Shown here: positions 25,852 through 36,222 of the stretch, one piece after another
Position numbering within the stretch: position 1 is the stretch's first letter
Layout of the letters: each line of letters starts with the position of its first letter
NCBI RefSeq assembly: GCF_001665575.1
Contig: NZ_LZSU01000019.1
Location: forward strand, 248,001-312,000
Direction of reading: 5' to 3'
Length of the DNA stretch: 64,000 bases
From: Mycobacterium sp. 852013-51886_SCH5428379
GTDB lineage: Bacteria; Actinomycetota; Actinomycetes; Mycobacteriales; Mycobacteriaceae
The notes under the pieces: model-generated
What the model was told of the DNA's origin: nothing
Database searches by the model: none
Seen by the model: the letters and a program-made list of their open reading frames with translations, nothing else
Program-made: the position numbers and the translations under genes

Positions 25852-26751
25852 TTGCCGACGAACGAACAACGGCGTCAAGCGGCCAAGCGCAAGCTCGAGC
25901 AGCAGCTCGAACGCCGAGAGCAGCAGGCCAAGAAGCGCAAGATCCTGACGATTGCCGGTTCTGCCGCGGCCGCGGTCGCGGTGGTCGCCGCCGTCGTGGT
26001 CGTCGTCGTGCTCAACAAGGACGACTCGGGCACCGGCGGTACGGCGTCGGCCGCAACCACCACGACACCCACCCCGGTCGAGGGCTCCCTGACCCCGCCG
26101 GAGCCGACCGCGGGCAGCACCGCGTTGCCGCCGTTCGTCGCGCCCGCCGGACTCGGCGCGAACTGCCAGTACCCGGCGGCAGGTCCTGCCAGCAAGCCGG
26201 TCAAACCGCCACGCACCGGTCAGGTGCCCACCGAGCCGGGCGAGGTCAGCGTCAGCATGAGCACCGATCAGGGCAACCTCGGCCTGCTGCTCGACAACGC
26301 CAAGGCGCCGTGCACGGTGAACAGCTTCGCCAGCCTGGCCCAGCAGGGGTTCTTCAACGACACCACCTGCCACCGGCTGACCACCAGCCCGAGCCTGTCG
26401 GTGCTGCAGTGCGGCGATCCCACCGGTGAGGGCACCGGCGGACCCGGCTACGAGTTCGCCAACGAGTACCCGACGAACCAGTTCCAGCCCGACGACCCGG
26501 CGCTGCAGCAGCCCGTCGTGTACCCGCGCGGCACGTTGGCCATGGCCAACGCCGGACGCGACACCAACGGCAGCCAGTTCTTCCTCGTCTACCAGGATTC
26601 GCAGCTGCCCCCGGGCTACACCGTGTTCGGCCGCATCGACGACACCGGTCTGGCGACCCTCGACAAGATCGCTCAGGCAGGCGTCGGCGGTGGTGGCGAG
26701 GACGGTCCGCCGGCCACGCCGGTCAAGGTGAAATCGGTACTGCTGGACTGA
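25852..26751 (+). CDS. ppiB: Peptidyl-prolyl cis-trans isomerase (cyclophilin), membrane-anchored
   Basis: Protein of 299 residues. A charged coiled-coil-like N-terminus ([21 protein letters not shown]) is followed by one membrane helix (about 31-53), a Thr/Pro-rich linker, and an extracytoplasmic cyclophilin domain from about residue 125. Cyclophilin features are [34 protein letters not shown], and [18 protein letters not shown]. It accelerates proline isomerisation in exported proteins. TTG at 25852 is chosen because AAGGGA lies 8 bases upstream and the protein then starts like its mycobacterial homologue. The next gene is a diverged copy of its cyclophilin domain. Confidence 0.9.
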   Translation: MPTNEQRRQAAKRKLEQQLERREQQAKKRKILTIAGSAAAAVAVVAAVVVVVVLNKDDSGTGGTASAATTTTPTPVEGSLTPPEPTAGSTALPPFVAPAGLGANCQYPAAGPASKPVKPPRTGQVPTEPGEVSVSMSTDQGNLGLLLDNAKAPCTVNSFASLAQQGFFNDTTCHRLTTSPSLSVLQCGDPTGEGTGGPGYEFANEYPTNQFQPDDPALQQPVVYPRGTLAMANAGRDTNGSQFFLVYQDSQLPPGYTVFGRIDDTGLATLDKIAQAGVGGGGEDGPPATPVKVKSVLLD

Positions 26752-26761
26752 CCGCCACCTC

Positions 26762-27790
26762 GTGACCTATCCGCCGAACCCGTACCCGGGCTACCAGGAG
26801 TATCCGGAGCAGCCGGGCGGCTATCCGCCGGGATATCCGGGTGGGTATCCGATCCCGCCGCCGCCACCGCCCAGGTCCACCAACGCGCTCGCGATCGCCT
26901 CGCTGGTGTGCGCGTTCGTGTTCGCACCGCTGGGCATCCTGTTCGGCCACCTGTCGCTGCGACAGATCCGGCGCAGCGGTGAAGAGGGTCGCGGGCTGGC
27001 GATCGCCGGGCTCATCGTGGGCTACGTGATGACGGTGGTGGCGATCGTCGTGATCGTCGCCAGCATCCTGTTCATCATGGCCGTCGTCGACGAGGTCGAG
27101 AACGACCGGCTGCGCCGCAGCGGCCCGACCATCACCGCGGCGCCCCAGACCACGCTGGAACTGCCGCCGTTCCGGCCGACTCCGACCCTCGGGGCGAACT
27201 GCCAGTACCCGCCCGCCGGCGCGCCTCCGCCCAAGGCGGTCGCGCCGCCGCGCAGCGGACGAGTACCGACCCAGCCCGACCGGGTCAGCGTCAGCATCTC
27301 CACGACCGCGGGCAACCTCGGGTTGACGCTGAAGAACGGCGTCTCCCCGTGCACGGTCAACAACTTCGTCAGCCTCGCTCAGCAGGGCTTCTTCGACGGA
27401 ACGACGTGTCACCGGCTGACCGCTGCGGACGATATGAAGCTGCTGCAGTGCGGTGACCCGACCGGCAGCGGCAACGGCGGGCCCGGCTACCGCTTCGCCG
27501 ACGAGTACCCGACCAACCAGTACCGGCTGGCCGACCCGCAGCTGCGCGGCAAGACCGTCTATCCGCGCGGCACGGTCGCGATGGCCAACACCGGCCCCGA
27601 CAGCAATGGCAGCCAGTTCTACCTGGTCTACGAGGACACCGAGCTACCGCCCCGCTACACGGTGTTCGGCGAGATCGACGCCACGGGCCTCAAGACACTG
27701 GACCGGATCGCCGCGGCCGGGGTGGCCGGCGGCGCAGACGACGGGAAACCGGCGACGGCGGTGACGATCACCTCCGCGCGGCTGGACTGA
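26762..27790 (+). CDS. DUF4190-cyclophilin fusion protein
   Basis: Protein of 342 residues. A Pro/Tyr/Gly-rich N-terminus (PNPYPGYQEYPEQPGGY) leads to a DUF4190-type pair of membrane helices (about 42-105; SLVCAFVFAPLGILFGHLSL and GLAIAGLIVGYVM). A cyclophilin domain follows from about residue 165. That domain is a close paralogue of the one in the gene just upstream, sharing [31 protein letters not shown] and the C-terminal block. Starts at GTG, 10 bases after the upstream stop, so it is a tandem duplication with the anchor replaced. The isomerase domain is probably outside the membrane. Confidence 0.85.
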   Translation: MTYPPNPYPGYQEYPEQPGGYPPGYPGGYPIPPPPPPRSTNALAIASLVCAFVFAPLGILFGHLSLRQIRRSGEEGRGLAIAGLIVGYVMTVVAIVVIVASILFIMAVVDEVENDRLRRSGPTITAAPQTTLELPPFRPTPTLGANCQYPPAGAPPPKAVAPPRSGRVPTQPDRVSVSISTTAGNLGLTLKNGVSPCTVNNFVSLAQQGFFDGTTCHRLTAADDMKLLQCGDPTGSGNGGPGYRFADEYPTNQYRLADPQLRGKTVYPRGTVAMANTGPDSNGSQFYLVYEDTELPPRYTVFGEIDATGLKTLDRIAAAGVAGGADDGKPATAVTITSARLD

Positions 27791-27802
27791 TCGTCAGGCC
27801 GG

Positions 27803-30169
27803 TCAGGCCGCGGAAGTGACGCGGTAGACGTCGTAGACGCCCTCGACGTTGCGGACCACCCGCAGCAGGTACCCGAGGTGCTTCGGATCACCCATCTCGA
27901 AGGTGAACCGGCTGATCGCCACCCGGTCGTTGGACGTGGTCACCGACGCCGACAGGATGTTGACCTTCTCGTCGGCGAGCACCCGGGTGACGTCGGAGAG
28001 CAGCCGGTGCCGGTCGAGCGCCTCGACCTGGATGGCGACCAGGAACACCGACGACGGGGACGGCGCCCACTCGACGTCGATGATCCGCTCAGCCTGCTGC
28101 TGCAGCGATTCGGCGTTGGTGCAGTCGGTGCGGTGCACGCTGACGCCGCCCCCGCGGGTCACGAAGCCCATGATCTGGTCACCGGGCACCGGCGTACAAC
28201 ACTTGGCCAGCTTTGTCAGGACGCCGGGCGCGCCCGGCACCGCCACGCCGGTGTCGTCGGTGCTGCGCTGACGCACCGGCATCGTCGCCGGCGTCGACCG
28301 CTCGGCGAGTTCGTCCTCGGCGGCCTCGTCGCCACCGAACTGAGCGAGCAACCGTTGCACGACATGCCGCGCGGACACGTGCCCCTCGCCCACCGCGGTG
28401 TAGAGCGCCGAGACGTCGGCGTAACGCAGCTCCCGCGCCAACGCGGCCATCGACTCGGCGTTCATCAAGCGCTGCAACGGAAGTCCGCCGCGGCGCACCT
28501 CGCGGCCGATGGCGTCCTTACCGGCCTCGAGCGCCTCCTCGCGGCGTTCCTTGGCGAACCACTGACGGATCTTGGCCTTGGCCCGCGGGGACACCACGAA
28601 GCTCTGCCAGTCGCGCGACGGTCCCGCGTTGGGCGCCTTCGAGGTGAAGATCTCGACGACCTCACCGTTGTCGAGTTTGCGTTCCAGCGCGACGAGCCGG
28701 CCGTTGACCCGGGCGCCGATGCAACGGTGCCCCACCTCGGTGTGCACCGCGTAGGCGAAGTCGACCGGAGTGGAGCCGGCGGGCAGTGTGATCACGTCAC
28801 CCTTCGGGGTGAACACGAAGATCTCCTGCACCGCGAGGTCGTATCGCAGCGACTCCAGGAACTCCCCGGGGTCGGCGGCCTCCCGCTGCCAGTCGAGCAG
28901 CTGGCGCATCCAGGCCATGTCGTCGATCTCGGCGGCGGCGTTGCCGGCCGGAACTCCGTTGCGGCCCTTCACCTCTTTGTAGCGCCAGTGCGCGGCGATG
29001 CCGTACTCGGCGGTGCGGTGCATGTCGCGGGTGCGGATCTGCACCTCGAGCGGTTTACCCTCCGGCCCGACGACGGTCGTGTGCAGCGACTGATACACCC
29101 CGTAGCGGGGCTGGGCGATGTAATCCTTGAACCGGCCCGCCATCGGCTGCCACAGCGAGTGCACGACGCCGACCGCGGCGTAGCAGTCGCGGATCTCGTC
29201 GCAGAGGATCCGCACGCCGACCAGATCGTGGATGTCGTCGAAGTCGCGGCCCTTGACGATCATCTTCTGATAGATCGACCAGTAGTGCTTCGGCCTGCCC
29301 TCGACGGTGGCGTTGATCTTCGACTTGGTCAGCGTGTTGGTGATCTCGGCGCGCACCTTGGCCAGGTACGTGTCGCGCGACGGCGCCCGGTCGGCGACCA
29401 GTCGCACGATCTCGTCGTACTTCTTGGGGTGCAGGATCGCGAACGCCAGATCCTCGAGCTCCCACTTGACGGTCGCCATTCCCAGCCGATGGGCAAGGGG
29501 CGCAATGACTTCCAGCGTCTCACGGGCCTTGCGGGCCTGCTTCTCCGGCGGCAGGAACCGCATGGTGCGCATGTTGTGCAGCCGGTCGGCCACCTTGATC
29601 ACCAGCACCCGGGGGTCGCGGGCCATCGCGATGATCATCTTGCGGATCGTCTCGCCCTCGGCGGCGGTGCCCAGCACCACCTTGTCGAGTTTGGTGACGC
29701 CGTCGACGAGATGTCCGACCTCACTGCCGAACTCGGCGGTCAGCGCCTCGAGCGTGTAGCCGGTGTCCTCCACGGTGTCGTGCAGCAGCGCGGCCACCAG
29801 CGTCGTGGTGTCCATCCCCAGCTCGGCCAGGATGTTGGCCACGGCCAGCGGATGGGTGATGTACGGATCACCGGAGCGGCGCAGTTGGTCGGCGTGACGG
29901 CGGTCGGCGACCTCATAGGCCCGCTGCAGCAGCGTCAGATCGGCCTTCGGGTAGATCTCGCGGTGCACCGCCACCAGCGGTTCGAGCACGGGGTTGACCG
30001 TGCTGCGCTGCGAGGTCATCCGTCGGGCCAGCCGCGCCCGCACCCGCCGTGACGCACTCGAGGTGCTCTTCGGCGGATCCGGCGGTGGTTCGGGGATGTC
30101 GATAACGGGCAGCGGCGCGGTCGCGGGCGAGTTCGAGCTCTCGTCGGTCCTGCTCGTCGAGTCCGCCAT
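27803..30169 (-). CDS. rel: Bifunctional (p)ppGpp synthetase/hydrolase
   Basis: Protein of 788 residues controlling the stringent response. HD hydrolase domain (HDTVEDT at 130-136), synthetase domain ([11 protein letters not shown] to [22 protein letters not shown]), TGS domain ([33 protein letters not shown]) and a C-terminal ACT domain ([24 protein letters not shown]). Both catalytic halves look intact, as in mycobacterial Rel. The ATG at 30169 follows GGGAGG with 8 bases between. It lies 12 bases from the convergent cyclophilin gene. The N-terminal 50 residues are Pro/Ser-rich and variable. Confidence 0.96.
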   Translation of the reverse strand: MADSTSRTDESSNSPATAPLPVIDIPEPPPDPPKSTSSASRRVRARLARRMTSQRSTVNPVLEPLVAVHREIYPKADLTLLQRAYEVADRRHADQLRRSGDPYITHPLAVANILAELGMDTTTLVAALLHDTVEDTGYTLEALTAEFGSEVGHLVDGVTKLDKVVLGTAAEGETIRKMIIAMARDPRVLVIKVADRLHNMRTMRFLPPEKQARKARETLEVIAPLAHRLGMATVKWELEDLAFAILHPKKYDEIVRLVADRAPSRDTYLAKVRAEITNTLTKSKINATVEGRPKHYWSIYQKMIVKGRDFDDIHDLVGVRILCDEIRDCYAAVGVVHSLWQPMAGRFKDYIAQPRYGVYQSLHTTVVGPEGKPLEVQIRTRDMHRTAEYGIAAHWRYKEVKGRNGVPAGNAAAEIDDMAWMRQLLDWQREAADPGEFLESLRYDLAVQEIFVFTPKGDVITLPAGSTPVDFAYAVHTEVGHRCIGARVNGRLVALERKLDNGEVVEIFTSKAPNAGPSRDWQSFVVSPRAKAKIRQWFAKERREEALEAGKDAIGREVRRGGLPLQRLMNAESMAALARELRYADVSALYTAVGEGHVSARHVVQRLLAQFGGDEAAEDELAERSTPATMPVRQRSTDDTGVAVPGAPGVLTKLAKCCTPVPGDQIMGFVTRGGGVSVHRTDCTNAESLQQQAERIIDVEWAPSPSSVFLVAIQVEALDRHRLLSDVTRVLADEKVNILSASVTTSNDRVAISRFTFEMGDPKHLGYLLRVVRNVEGVYDVYRVTSAA

Positions 30170-30233
30170 CAGCCCACCTCCCAGCGATTTCCGTATTACC
30201 GCGGCCTGTCACCGCAGACTTCGAGGATAGACC

Positions 30234-30767
30234 TCACACGGTGTAGAGGCTGCTGACCTCCAACGGTGCCACCACATCGCGGCCCCCGAGCGCGGTGAGC
30301 TCCAGCACGACCGCGGCGTTGCGGACGGTGGCGCCCCCGCTGGTCAGCAACCGGTCGACCGCGGCGACGGTACCGCCGGTGGCCAGTACGTCGTCGACGA
30401 TCACGATCGTGCGTCCGGCGATGTCGGTGCCGTCGGCCGGGATCTCCAGCGTTGCGCTGCCGTACTCGAGGTCATAGGTCTGGCTGTGCACCGGGGGCGG
30501 GAGCTTCCCGCCCTTCCGCACGGCCAGCACACCGGTGCCCAGCCGCAGCGCCACCGCCGCGCCCAGCAGGAATCCGCGCGCATCGATGCCGGCGATGAGG
30601 TCGGCGCCCTCGGCCGACGCGGCCAGCGCATCGGTCACTGCCGCCAGTCCCCTGGCGTCGGCCAGCAACGGGGTGAGGTCCTTGAACGCGACCCCCGGCT
30701 CGGGGAAGTCGGGCACCTCCCGCATCAGCGAGTCGATGAGATCAGAGATCTCAGAATCTCTACCCAT
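30234..30767 (-). CDS. apt: Adenine phosphoribosyltransferase
   Basis: Protein of 177 residues converting adenine and PRPP to AMP (purine salvage, cytosol). The PRPP-binding motif is [12 protein letters not shown] (122-133), and [19 protein letters not shown] is the usual upstream block. [15 protein letters not shown] is the N-terminal purine-loop signature. Length is normal. It is in the rel direction, 64 bases upstream of rel, in the same order as in other mycobacteria. Confidence 0.95.
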   Translation of the reverse strand: MGRDSEISDLIDSLMREVPDFPEPGVAFKDLTPLLADARGLAAVTDALAASAEGADLIAGIDARGFLLGAAVALRLGTGVLAVRKGGKLPPPVHSQTYDLEYGSATLEIPADGTDIAGRTIVIVDDVLATGGTVAAVDRLLTSGGATVRNAAVVLELTALGGRDVVAPLEVSSLYTV

Positions 30768-30791
30768 GTCGCTTCGCTCCTGCCCACCGGC

Positions 30792-32447
30792 TCACTGCGA
30801 CAGCCTCCACCGGTCCATGTTCCAGCCGGCGCCCCACCGCGTCGGATTGCCGCTGACGGCGAACATCTTCGACGACGTCAGCAGCGTGCGCTGCTGACGG
30901 TACAGCGGCAGCGTCGGCATGTCCGCCCAGAGGATCGGCGCCCCCTCGGCCAGCAGACGCGCCAGCTCCTTGGGGTCCGAAGCCACTGCCAGCGCGGCGA
31001 TGATGCCGTCGATGCGCCCGTTGGAGTAACCGCTGAGGTTGTCGCCGTTACCGGTGTGCAGCGCGTAGGCGTCCATCGCGGACGAGCCGGTCGAGCCGCT
31101 GCCCGCCGCGCCGCCCGTGCTCGCGAGCAGCACGTCGATCTCGTTGTTGCGCAGCGAGTTCGGGCCGACGGCCTGACCCGCCGCGTCCTGCACCGTGATT
31201 CCGGCCGGTTCGCACGCCTTGGCGATGGCGCCGACCGTGGCGGCCAACCGGGCGTTCGGGCTCTGGTAGCCGATCCGCACTGTCATCGGCCGGTTTTCCA
31301 GAGCCTCCCGGGCCGCGACCGGGTTGGCGACCGCGAACTGCGCGGTCTCCGGCGTCGCCTCGGCCACACCGAAGGCGTCCTCGTTGGCGGGGTTGAGCCG
31401 CGAGTTCGAGATCGGCACCTCGGCGTTGCGGGCGATCACATCGCGCGGGGTGCACAGCGCGAGCGCGCGCCGGGCGGGCGGGGCGGCCAGCGGTCCGCGC
31501 GGAGCGAAGATCAGCTGCTCGATCCCGGCGGAGGGGTTGTCACTGCGGACGTAGTTCTCGGGCAGGTTCAGCGTGCCCGACGACCCGGTCGCGATGTCGA
31601 CCACGTCGAACGCGCCCTCGTTGACGCGCTCCTGGATGTCGGGACCCAGCGGCCACACCGTCACCCGGTCGGTGACCGCGGGCGCGCCCCACCACTTGTC
31701 GTTGGCCCTCAGCACGACCGCGCCGTCGCCGGTGACCGAGTCCAGCTTGTAGGGACCCGACGAGGGGAACTTCGCCAGCTCGTCGCCGCTCAGCCCGGGC
31801 CGCAGGTCCCAGATGGTGTTCCACGCCTGCGCGATCCGCTCCACCACTGGCTGGTCGCCGGTTTGCAGCGCGGCGGTCACGTTGACGCCGAGCGCGTCGG
31901 CCAGCACGTGCGAGGGCATCAGCGACGTCGCCGCGAACAACTGGCCGAAGTCGTCGATGCTGCGGTCCTGGGCGAAGGAGACCCGGGCACGCTTCTGGCC
32001 CGGCTGGCAGTCGACACGCGCGATATCGGCGTAGCCGGCCCGGCTGGCCGCGTCGAACTGCGGGTACCGACCGGACTGCGCCGCCCAGGCGAGCACCATG
32101 TCGTCGCAGGTGATGGGTTTGCCGTCGGAGTAGACGGCCTTGTCGTTGATCGTGTAGTCGAGGATCAGCGGCGCGCGGCCCACCACCGCGATCGACCCGA
32201 AGTCGAGGTCGCCGACGATCTGGCCGTCGGGGCCGTGGTAGTTGAAGCCGGTGAGCGTGCGCGCGAACGCCTGGGCCGCGCCGGAGGCGGCGCCGGCGAC
32301 GGTGTTCGGGTTGTAGGTGATCAGCGCACCGTCCACGGCGTAGTCGACGGCATCGGCGGGGCCGGTCGAACACGACGACAACCCCAGCGCGCCGACCAGC
32401 GATACGACCATGGCCGCGACCGCGGCGCGCCGGGTCCGGGCTGCCAT
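30792..32447 (-). CDS. Solute-binding lipoprotein (family 5)
   Basis: Protein of 551 residues. The lipoprotein signal ends in LGLSSC, with the acylated Cys at residue 26. The mature part is a family 5 extracellular solute-binding protein (oligopeptide type): YNPNTV, the VYSDGKPITCDDMVLAWAA block, GPYKLDSVTGDGAVVLRANDKWWG, and GYSNGRIDGIIAALAVASDPKE. There is no ABC permease or ATPase nearby. It is located between secF and apt, as in M. tuberculosis (Rv2585c). Its gene starts 5 bases after secF ends. The ligand is unknown. Confidence 0.88.
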   Translation of the reverse strand: MAARTRRAAVAAMVVSLVGALGLSSCSTGPADAVDYAVDGALITYNPNTVAGAASGAAQAFARTLTGFNYHGPDGQIVGDLDFGSIAVVGRAPLILDYTINDKAVYSDGKPITCDDMVLAWAAQSGRYPQFDAASRAGYADIARVDCQPGQKRARVSFAQDRSIDDFGQLFAATSLMPSHVLADALGVNVTAALQTGDQPVVERIAQAWNTIWDLRPGLSGDELAKFPSSGPYKLDSVTGDGAVVLRANDKWWGAPAVTDRVTVWPLGPDIQERVNEGAFDVVDIATGSSGTLNLPENYVRSDNPSAGIEQLIFAPRGPLAAPPARRALALCTPRDVIARNAEVPISNSRLNPANEDAFGVAEATPETAQFAVANPVAAREALENRPMTVRIGYQSPNARLAATVGAIAKACEPAGITVQDAAGQAVGPNSLRNNEIDVLLASTGGAAGSGSTGSSAMDAYALHTGNGDNLSGYSNGRIDGIIAALAVASDPKELARLLAEGAPILWADMPTLPLYRQQRTLLTSSKMFAVSGNPTRWGAGWNMDRWRLSQ

Positions 32448-32452
32448 ACGGG

Positions 32453-33712
32453 CTACCGGCCCCGGGAGGTGCGCTTACCCGAGGGCCGGCCGGTCTTGCC
32501 GGCGGGCCGGGCACCCGGTGCCGGCTTGTCGCCGACCGGAGTGGTGGCCGCCACCGGCTCCGCGGCGTCGTCTCCCTCGTCGGTGTCGCCGAGCTCGCCG
32601 TCCGCCGCCGACGCCGTCACGCCACCGCTGTTGGCCGCGACGTGCTTGCGCCGGTTGGCCACGCGCCTGCTGTGGTCCTGGACGAGCTTGGTGCGTTCGC
32701 GCAGCGACACCAGCAGCGGCGTGGCGAAGAAGATCGACGAGTAGGTGCCGACGACGACGCCGACCAGCTGGACCAGTGCCAGATCCATCAGCGTGCCCAC
32801 CCCGAGCAGCCACACCGCGATCACCATGAGCGCAATGATGGGCAGCACCGAGATGAGGCTGGTGTTGATCGACCGCATGAAGGTCTGGTTGATCGCGAGG
32901 TTGGCCTGTTCGGCGAAGGTGCGCCGGGTGGTGTGCTCGAAGCCCTGCGTGTTCTCCTCGACCTTGTCGAACACGATGACGGTGTCGTAGAGCGAGAAGC
33001 CGAGGATGGTGAGCAGCCCGATCACGGTGGCCGGGGTGACCTCGAATCCGACGATCGAATAGATGCCCGCGGTGACGACGAGGTCGAAGATCACGGTGGT
33101 CATCGCCGAGACGGCCATCCACAACTCGTAGCGCACACCGATGTAGAGCGCCGCGAGCACGAGGAACACCGCGAGCGCGATCAGCGCCTTGTTGGTGATC
33201 TGACCGCCCCACGTCTCGGACACCGCCGAGTCGCTGATCGTCTGCTTACTGGGCTGACCGTCGGAACCGGTCGGCTGGAACGTATCGAACAGTGCCGTCC
33301 GCAGCTCCTCGATCTGGGCGTTGTCGAGCGCCTCCGACCGGATCTGCACCGTGGCCGCGTCGCCGCTGCCGACGGTGACCACCGACTCCGGTGCACTGCC
33401 GATGGTGTCGTTGAACACCGTCTCGACCTGCGTCGTGGTGGCCGCGCCGTTGGCGCCGGCGACGGGCATCGACACCTTGGTGCCGCCCTCGAAGTCGATC
33501 CCGAAGGTGAACCCGCGCAGCAACATGCTGGCCAGGCAGATCAGCACGATGGCCCCGCTGACCGCGTACCAGAGCTTGCGGCGCCCGATGACCTCGAAGG
33601 CGCCGGTGCCGGTGTAGAGGCGGACGAAGAAGCCGTGCTGGGGCGCGGTGGTGGACGTGCTGTCGAGCGGCGGTGCCTCCACCGCGCCGGAGCTTCGCTT
33701 GTTGACGGCCAT
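32453..33712 (-). CDS. secF: Protein translocase subunit SecF
   Basis: Protein of 419 residues, six membrane helices with a large first extracytoplasmic loop. FGIDFEGGTKVSMPV is the conserved start after helix 1. The helix block ITNKALIALAVFLVLAALYIGVRYELW and GFEVTPATVIGLLTILGFSLYDTVIVFDKVEEN is diagnostic of SecF. A charged C-terminal tail of about 80 residues (Lys/Arg/Gly/Ala-rich) is typical in mycobacteria. With SecD it uses the proton-motive force to help secreted proteins leave SecYEG. It starts 3 bases after the secD stop. Confidence 0.96.
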   Translation of the reverse strand: MAVNKRSSGAVEAPPLDSTSTTAPQHGFFVRLYTGTGAFEVIGRRKLWYAVSGAIVLICLASMLLRGFTFGIDFEGGTKVSMPVAGANGAATTTQVETVFNDTIGSAPESVVTVGSGDAATVQIRSEALDNAQIEELRTALFDTFQPTGSDGQPSKQTISDSAVSETWGGQITNKALIALAVFLVLAALYIGVRYELWMAVSAMTTVIFDLVVTAGIYSIVGFEVTPATVIGLLTILGFSLYDTVIVFDKVEENTQGFEHTTRRTFAEQANLAINQTFMRSINTSLISVLPIIALMVIAVWLLGVGTLMDLALVQLVGVVVGTYSSIFFATPLLVSLRERTKLVQDHSRRVANRRKHVAANSGGVTASAADGELGDTDEGDDAAEPVAATTPVGDKPAPGARPAGKTGRPSGKRTSRGR

Positions 33713-33715
33713 CGA

Positions 33716-35473
33716 CTATCCCCGTCCCGTGGTCGCGTGAGTGGCGGCGCGTCGTTCGCGGGCGATCTGCTGCACCGCGCCGAGGCCGTTGTAGGCGGGC
33801 TTGGCCAGCAGCGTCGACTTCGACGCCAGGTACACCAGCGGCCAGGTCACCAGGAACACGACGACGACGTCGAGGATGGTGGTCAGACCGAGGGTGAACG
33901 CGAAGCCCTTGACCTGGCCGACGGCCAGGAAGTACAGCACCGCGGCGGCCAGGAAGCTGACCGCGTTACCCGAGACGATGGTCTTACGCGCTCTGGCCCA
34001 ACCGCGTGGCACCGCGGATCGGAACGATCGTCCCTCGCGTATCTCGTCCTTGATGCGTTCGAAGAACACCACGAACGAGTCGGCGGTGGTGCCGATGCCG
34101 ATGATCAGACCGGCGATACCGGCCAGGTCCAGGGTGTAGTTGATCCAGCGTCCGAGCAGCACCAGGATCCCGAACACCATGGCACCGGCGAGGACCAGGG
34201 ACAGTGCGGTCAGCACGCCGAGCATGCGGTAGTACAGCAGCGAGTAGAGCAACACCGCGACCAGTCCCACCGCACCGGCGATCAGACCGGCGCGCAGCGA
34301 CTGCAGTCCGAGGGTGGCCGACACCGTCTCGGCCTCGGAGGACTCGAACGACAGCGGCAGCGAGCCGTACTTGAGCACGTTGGCCAGTTCGTTCGCGGAC
34401 TGCTGGGTGAAGCGGCCGGTGATCTGGGTGCGTCCACCGGGGATCGCCTCCTGGATCTCCGGAGCGCTGACCACCTTGGAGTCGAGGACGAACGCGGTCT
34501 GGGTGCCGACGTTGGCCGCGGTGAAGTCCGCCCAGACGCGGGCGGCGTCACCCTTGAATTCCAGGTCGACGACGTATTCGCCACGCTGCTGCTGCAGACC
34601 GGAGGTGGCGTTCTGGATCTGTTCGCCGCTGATGATCGACTTGTCGAGCAGGTACACGGTCTGCCCGTCGGTCGAGCAGGTCACCAGCGGCAGGTTCGGA
34701 TCGTCGTTGCCGGCGAGCACATCGTCCTCGCCGCAGCGGCTGGCCTGGAACTGCAGCGCCAGGATCTGCACCGACTGGTCTTCGCTCTGGCGCAGTTGCT
34801 TCTCGTCGGCGATGCGCTCGGCCAGCGCCGCCCGCTCACCGGAACCGGGGGTCTCCGGGAGTTCCGGGGTCGGCGACGGGGTCGGGCTGGGTGGCGCGGG
34901 CGGCGTCGGCGGGGCCGGCGGAGCGGGCTGCTGCGGATACGGACGCGGCTGCGGGGCCGGCTGCCCCGGTTCCGGGACCATGCCCTCCTCACCCGGGAGC
35001 GGCACACCGGGGGGCGCACCGCCGGGTGGGGTCTGTCCGGGCGCACCGCCGGGCGGTGCCTGCCCGGGCGGGGCCTGCTGGTTGAGGGCGGCGGCCTGGA
35101 AGCCCTGGATCACCGGGCGGATGTAGAGGCGTGCCGTCTGACCGAGATTGCGGGCTTCGCTGCTGTCGTTGCCCGGCACGGTGATCACGAGGTTCTGGCC
35201 GTCGATGACCACCTCGGACCCCGACACACCGAGCCCGTCGACGCGGGCGCTGATGATCTGCTGCGCCTGATCGAGCGCTTCACGGGTGGGCGCGGAGCCG
35301 TCCGGCGTGCGCGCGGTGAGCGTCACGCGGGTGCCACCCTGCAGGTCGATGCCGAGCTTCGGCTGGGCCTGCTTGTCCCCGGTCAGGAAGACCAGGAGGT
35401 AGGTGCCTACCAGCAGGACCAGGAAGAGCGACAGATAACGGGCAGGATGTACCGGCGCCGAAGACGATGCCAC
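33716..35473 (-). CDS. secD: Protein translocase subunit SecD
   Basis: Protein of 585 residues. Helix 1 is near the N-terminus, followed by [16 protein letters not shown] (conserved), the large P1 head domain, and five C-terminal helices with [20 protein letters not shown] Pro/Gly-rich insertion (about residues 115-205) interrupts the P1 domain. Mycobacterial SecD proteins are known to have such an insertion; here it is long and low in complexity. GTG at 35473 is the start, with GAGGGGAC upstream. Works with SecF and YajC. Confidence 0.95.
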   Translation of the reverse strand: MASSSAPVHPARYLSLFLVLLVGTYLLVFLTGDKQAQPKLGIDLQGGTRVTLTARTPDGSAPTREALDQAQQIISARVDGLGVSGSEVVIDGQNLVITVPGNDSSEARNLGQTARLYIRPVIQGFQAAALNQQAPPGQAPPGGAPGQTPPGGAPPGVPLPGEEGMVPEPGQPAPQPRPYPQQPAPPAPPTPPAPPSPTPSPTPELPETPGSGERAALAERIADEKQLRQSEDQSVQILALQFQASRCGEDDVLAGNDDPNLPLVTCSTDGQTVYLLDKSIISGEQIQNATSGLQQQRGEYVVDLEFKGDAARVWADFTAANVGTQTAFVLDSKVVSAPEIQEAIPGGRTQITGRFTQQSANELANVLKYGSLPLSFESSEAETVSATLGLQSLRAGLIAGAVGLVAVLLYSLLYYRMLGVLTALSLVLAGAMVFGILVLLGRWINYTLDLAGIAGLIIGIGTTADSFVVFFERIKDEIREGRSFRSAVPRGWARARKTIVSGNAVSFLAAAVLYFLAVGQVKGFAFTLGLTTILDVVVVFLVTWPLVYLASKSTLLAKPAYNGLGAVQQIARERRAATHATTGRG

Positions 35474-35545
35474 GTTGCTTGGGTCCCCTCGGAGTCAGGT
35501 CGATAGCACCGCAAAGGGTACGGGGCGGTGCTGAGTGTGTAGCTG

Positions 35546-35902
35546 TCAGTCCTTCTTGAGCCGGTCGGGGTCGCTGACGGCATCGGTGGAGGCGGGGCTG
35601 TCGAACAGCTCGACCGCGGTGTCCTCATCGTCCTCGAACTCGTCGGCGGGCTCGATCTTGTCGCGGACGGCCAGCTTCATCCAGGTGGTCACGACGCCGG
35701 GGGCGATCTCCAGGTCGACGTAGTCGTCGGTGATCCCGGTGATGGTGCCCCGCAGGCCGGAGGTGGTGTGGATGCTGTCGCCGATCTGAAGCGAATTGTG
35801 CAGGTCGATCGTCGCCTGCATCGCCTTCCGCTGGCGGCGCGAGGCGAAAAACATGAAGGCGCCCATGATGATGAGCAGCGGGAGGAAAACAACGAGATCC
35901 AT
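35546..35902 (-). CDS. yajC: Preprotein translocase subunit YajC
   Basis: Protein of 118 residues. One N-terminal membrane helix (LVVFLPLLIIMGAFMFFASRRQRKAM, ending in the conserved RRQRKAM) is followed by the cytosolic LQIGDSIHTTSGLRGTITGITDDYVDLEIAPGVVTTWMKLAV. The acidic tail is mycobacterial. The ATG at 35902 is chosen since the membrane helix begins directly after it; the open frame upstream has no such feature. First gene of the yajC-secD-secF group. Confidence 0.95.
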   Translation of the reverse strand: MDLVVFLPLLIIMGAFMFFASRRQRKAMQATIDLHNSLQIGDSIHTTSGLRGTITGITDDYVDLEIAPGVVTTWMKLAVRDKIEPADEFEDDEDTAVELFDSPASTDAVSDPDRLKKD

Positions 35903-36222
35903 AACAGCAAGCGTCTTTCGTGTCGGGTTTTCGGTGCGGTACGGCGCCAGGAATTCCCTCAGAAACGGCACCTCGCCGGTGACCAGTGTGCCATTGTCAC
36001 CGCCTCGGCCCTACCACCCGCTCGTCGGCTGAGCGATCCTGACCACCTCCGCCCGGACGCCACACCGCCAGATGCCGCGGAAACCGCACGATCGAGACAC
36101 GTTTGGTGCGAATTCGGTGGCACTCAGGCCACCACGACGGCTGTTTCCCCCGCACATCGGGCCTTCCGGCGACTAGGCTCGACCCGACCCAGCCGCGCCG
36201 CATCGTCCGCAGGAGCCTTGAC
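35903..36222. other. Divergent promoter region yajC/gabT
   Basis: A 320-base gap with no credible gene. On the gabT side, TAGGCT (36174-36179) is a possible -10, with transcription starting about 37 bases before the GTG and AGGAG directly before the gene. No convincing yajC promoter, palindrome or repeat was seen in the rest. Confidence 0.5.

Noticed and set aside
27878..30052. 724-codon plus-strand frame over rel
   Set aside because: Antisense shadow of rel, with no recognisable motif.
30486..32744. 752-codon plus-strand frame over apt, the lipoprotein and secF
   Set aside because: Antisense shadow: Arg/Gly/Val/His-rich, no family features, while the opposite strand is clearly coding.
33716..35473. 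SecD damaged by a low-complexity insertion
   Set aside because: The Pro/Gly-rich insertion keeps the frame, and mycobacterial SecD proteins are known to carry one; all core motifs are intact.
32642..35506. 954-codon plus-strand frame over secF, secD and yajC
   Set aside because: It is antisense to three unmistakable genes, has no domain pattern, and is biased like a complementary-strand shadow in high-GC DNA.
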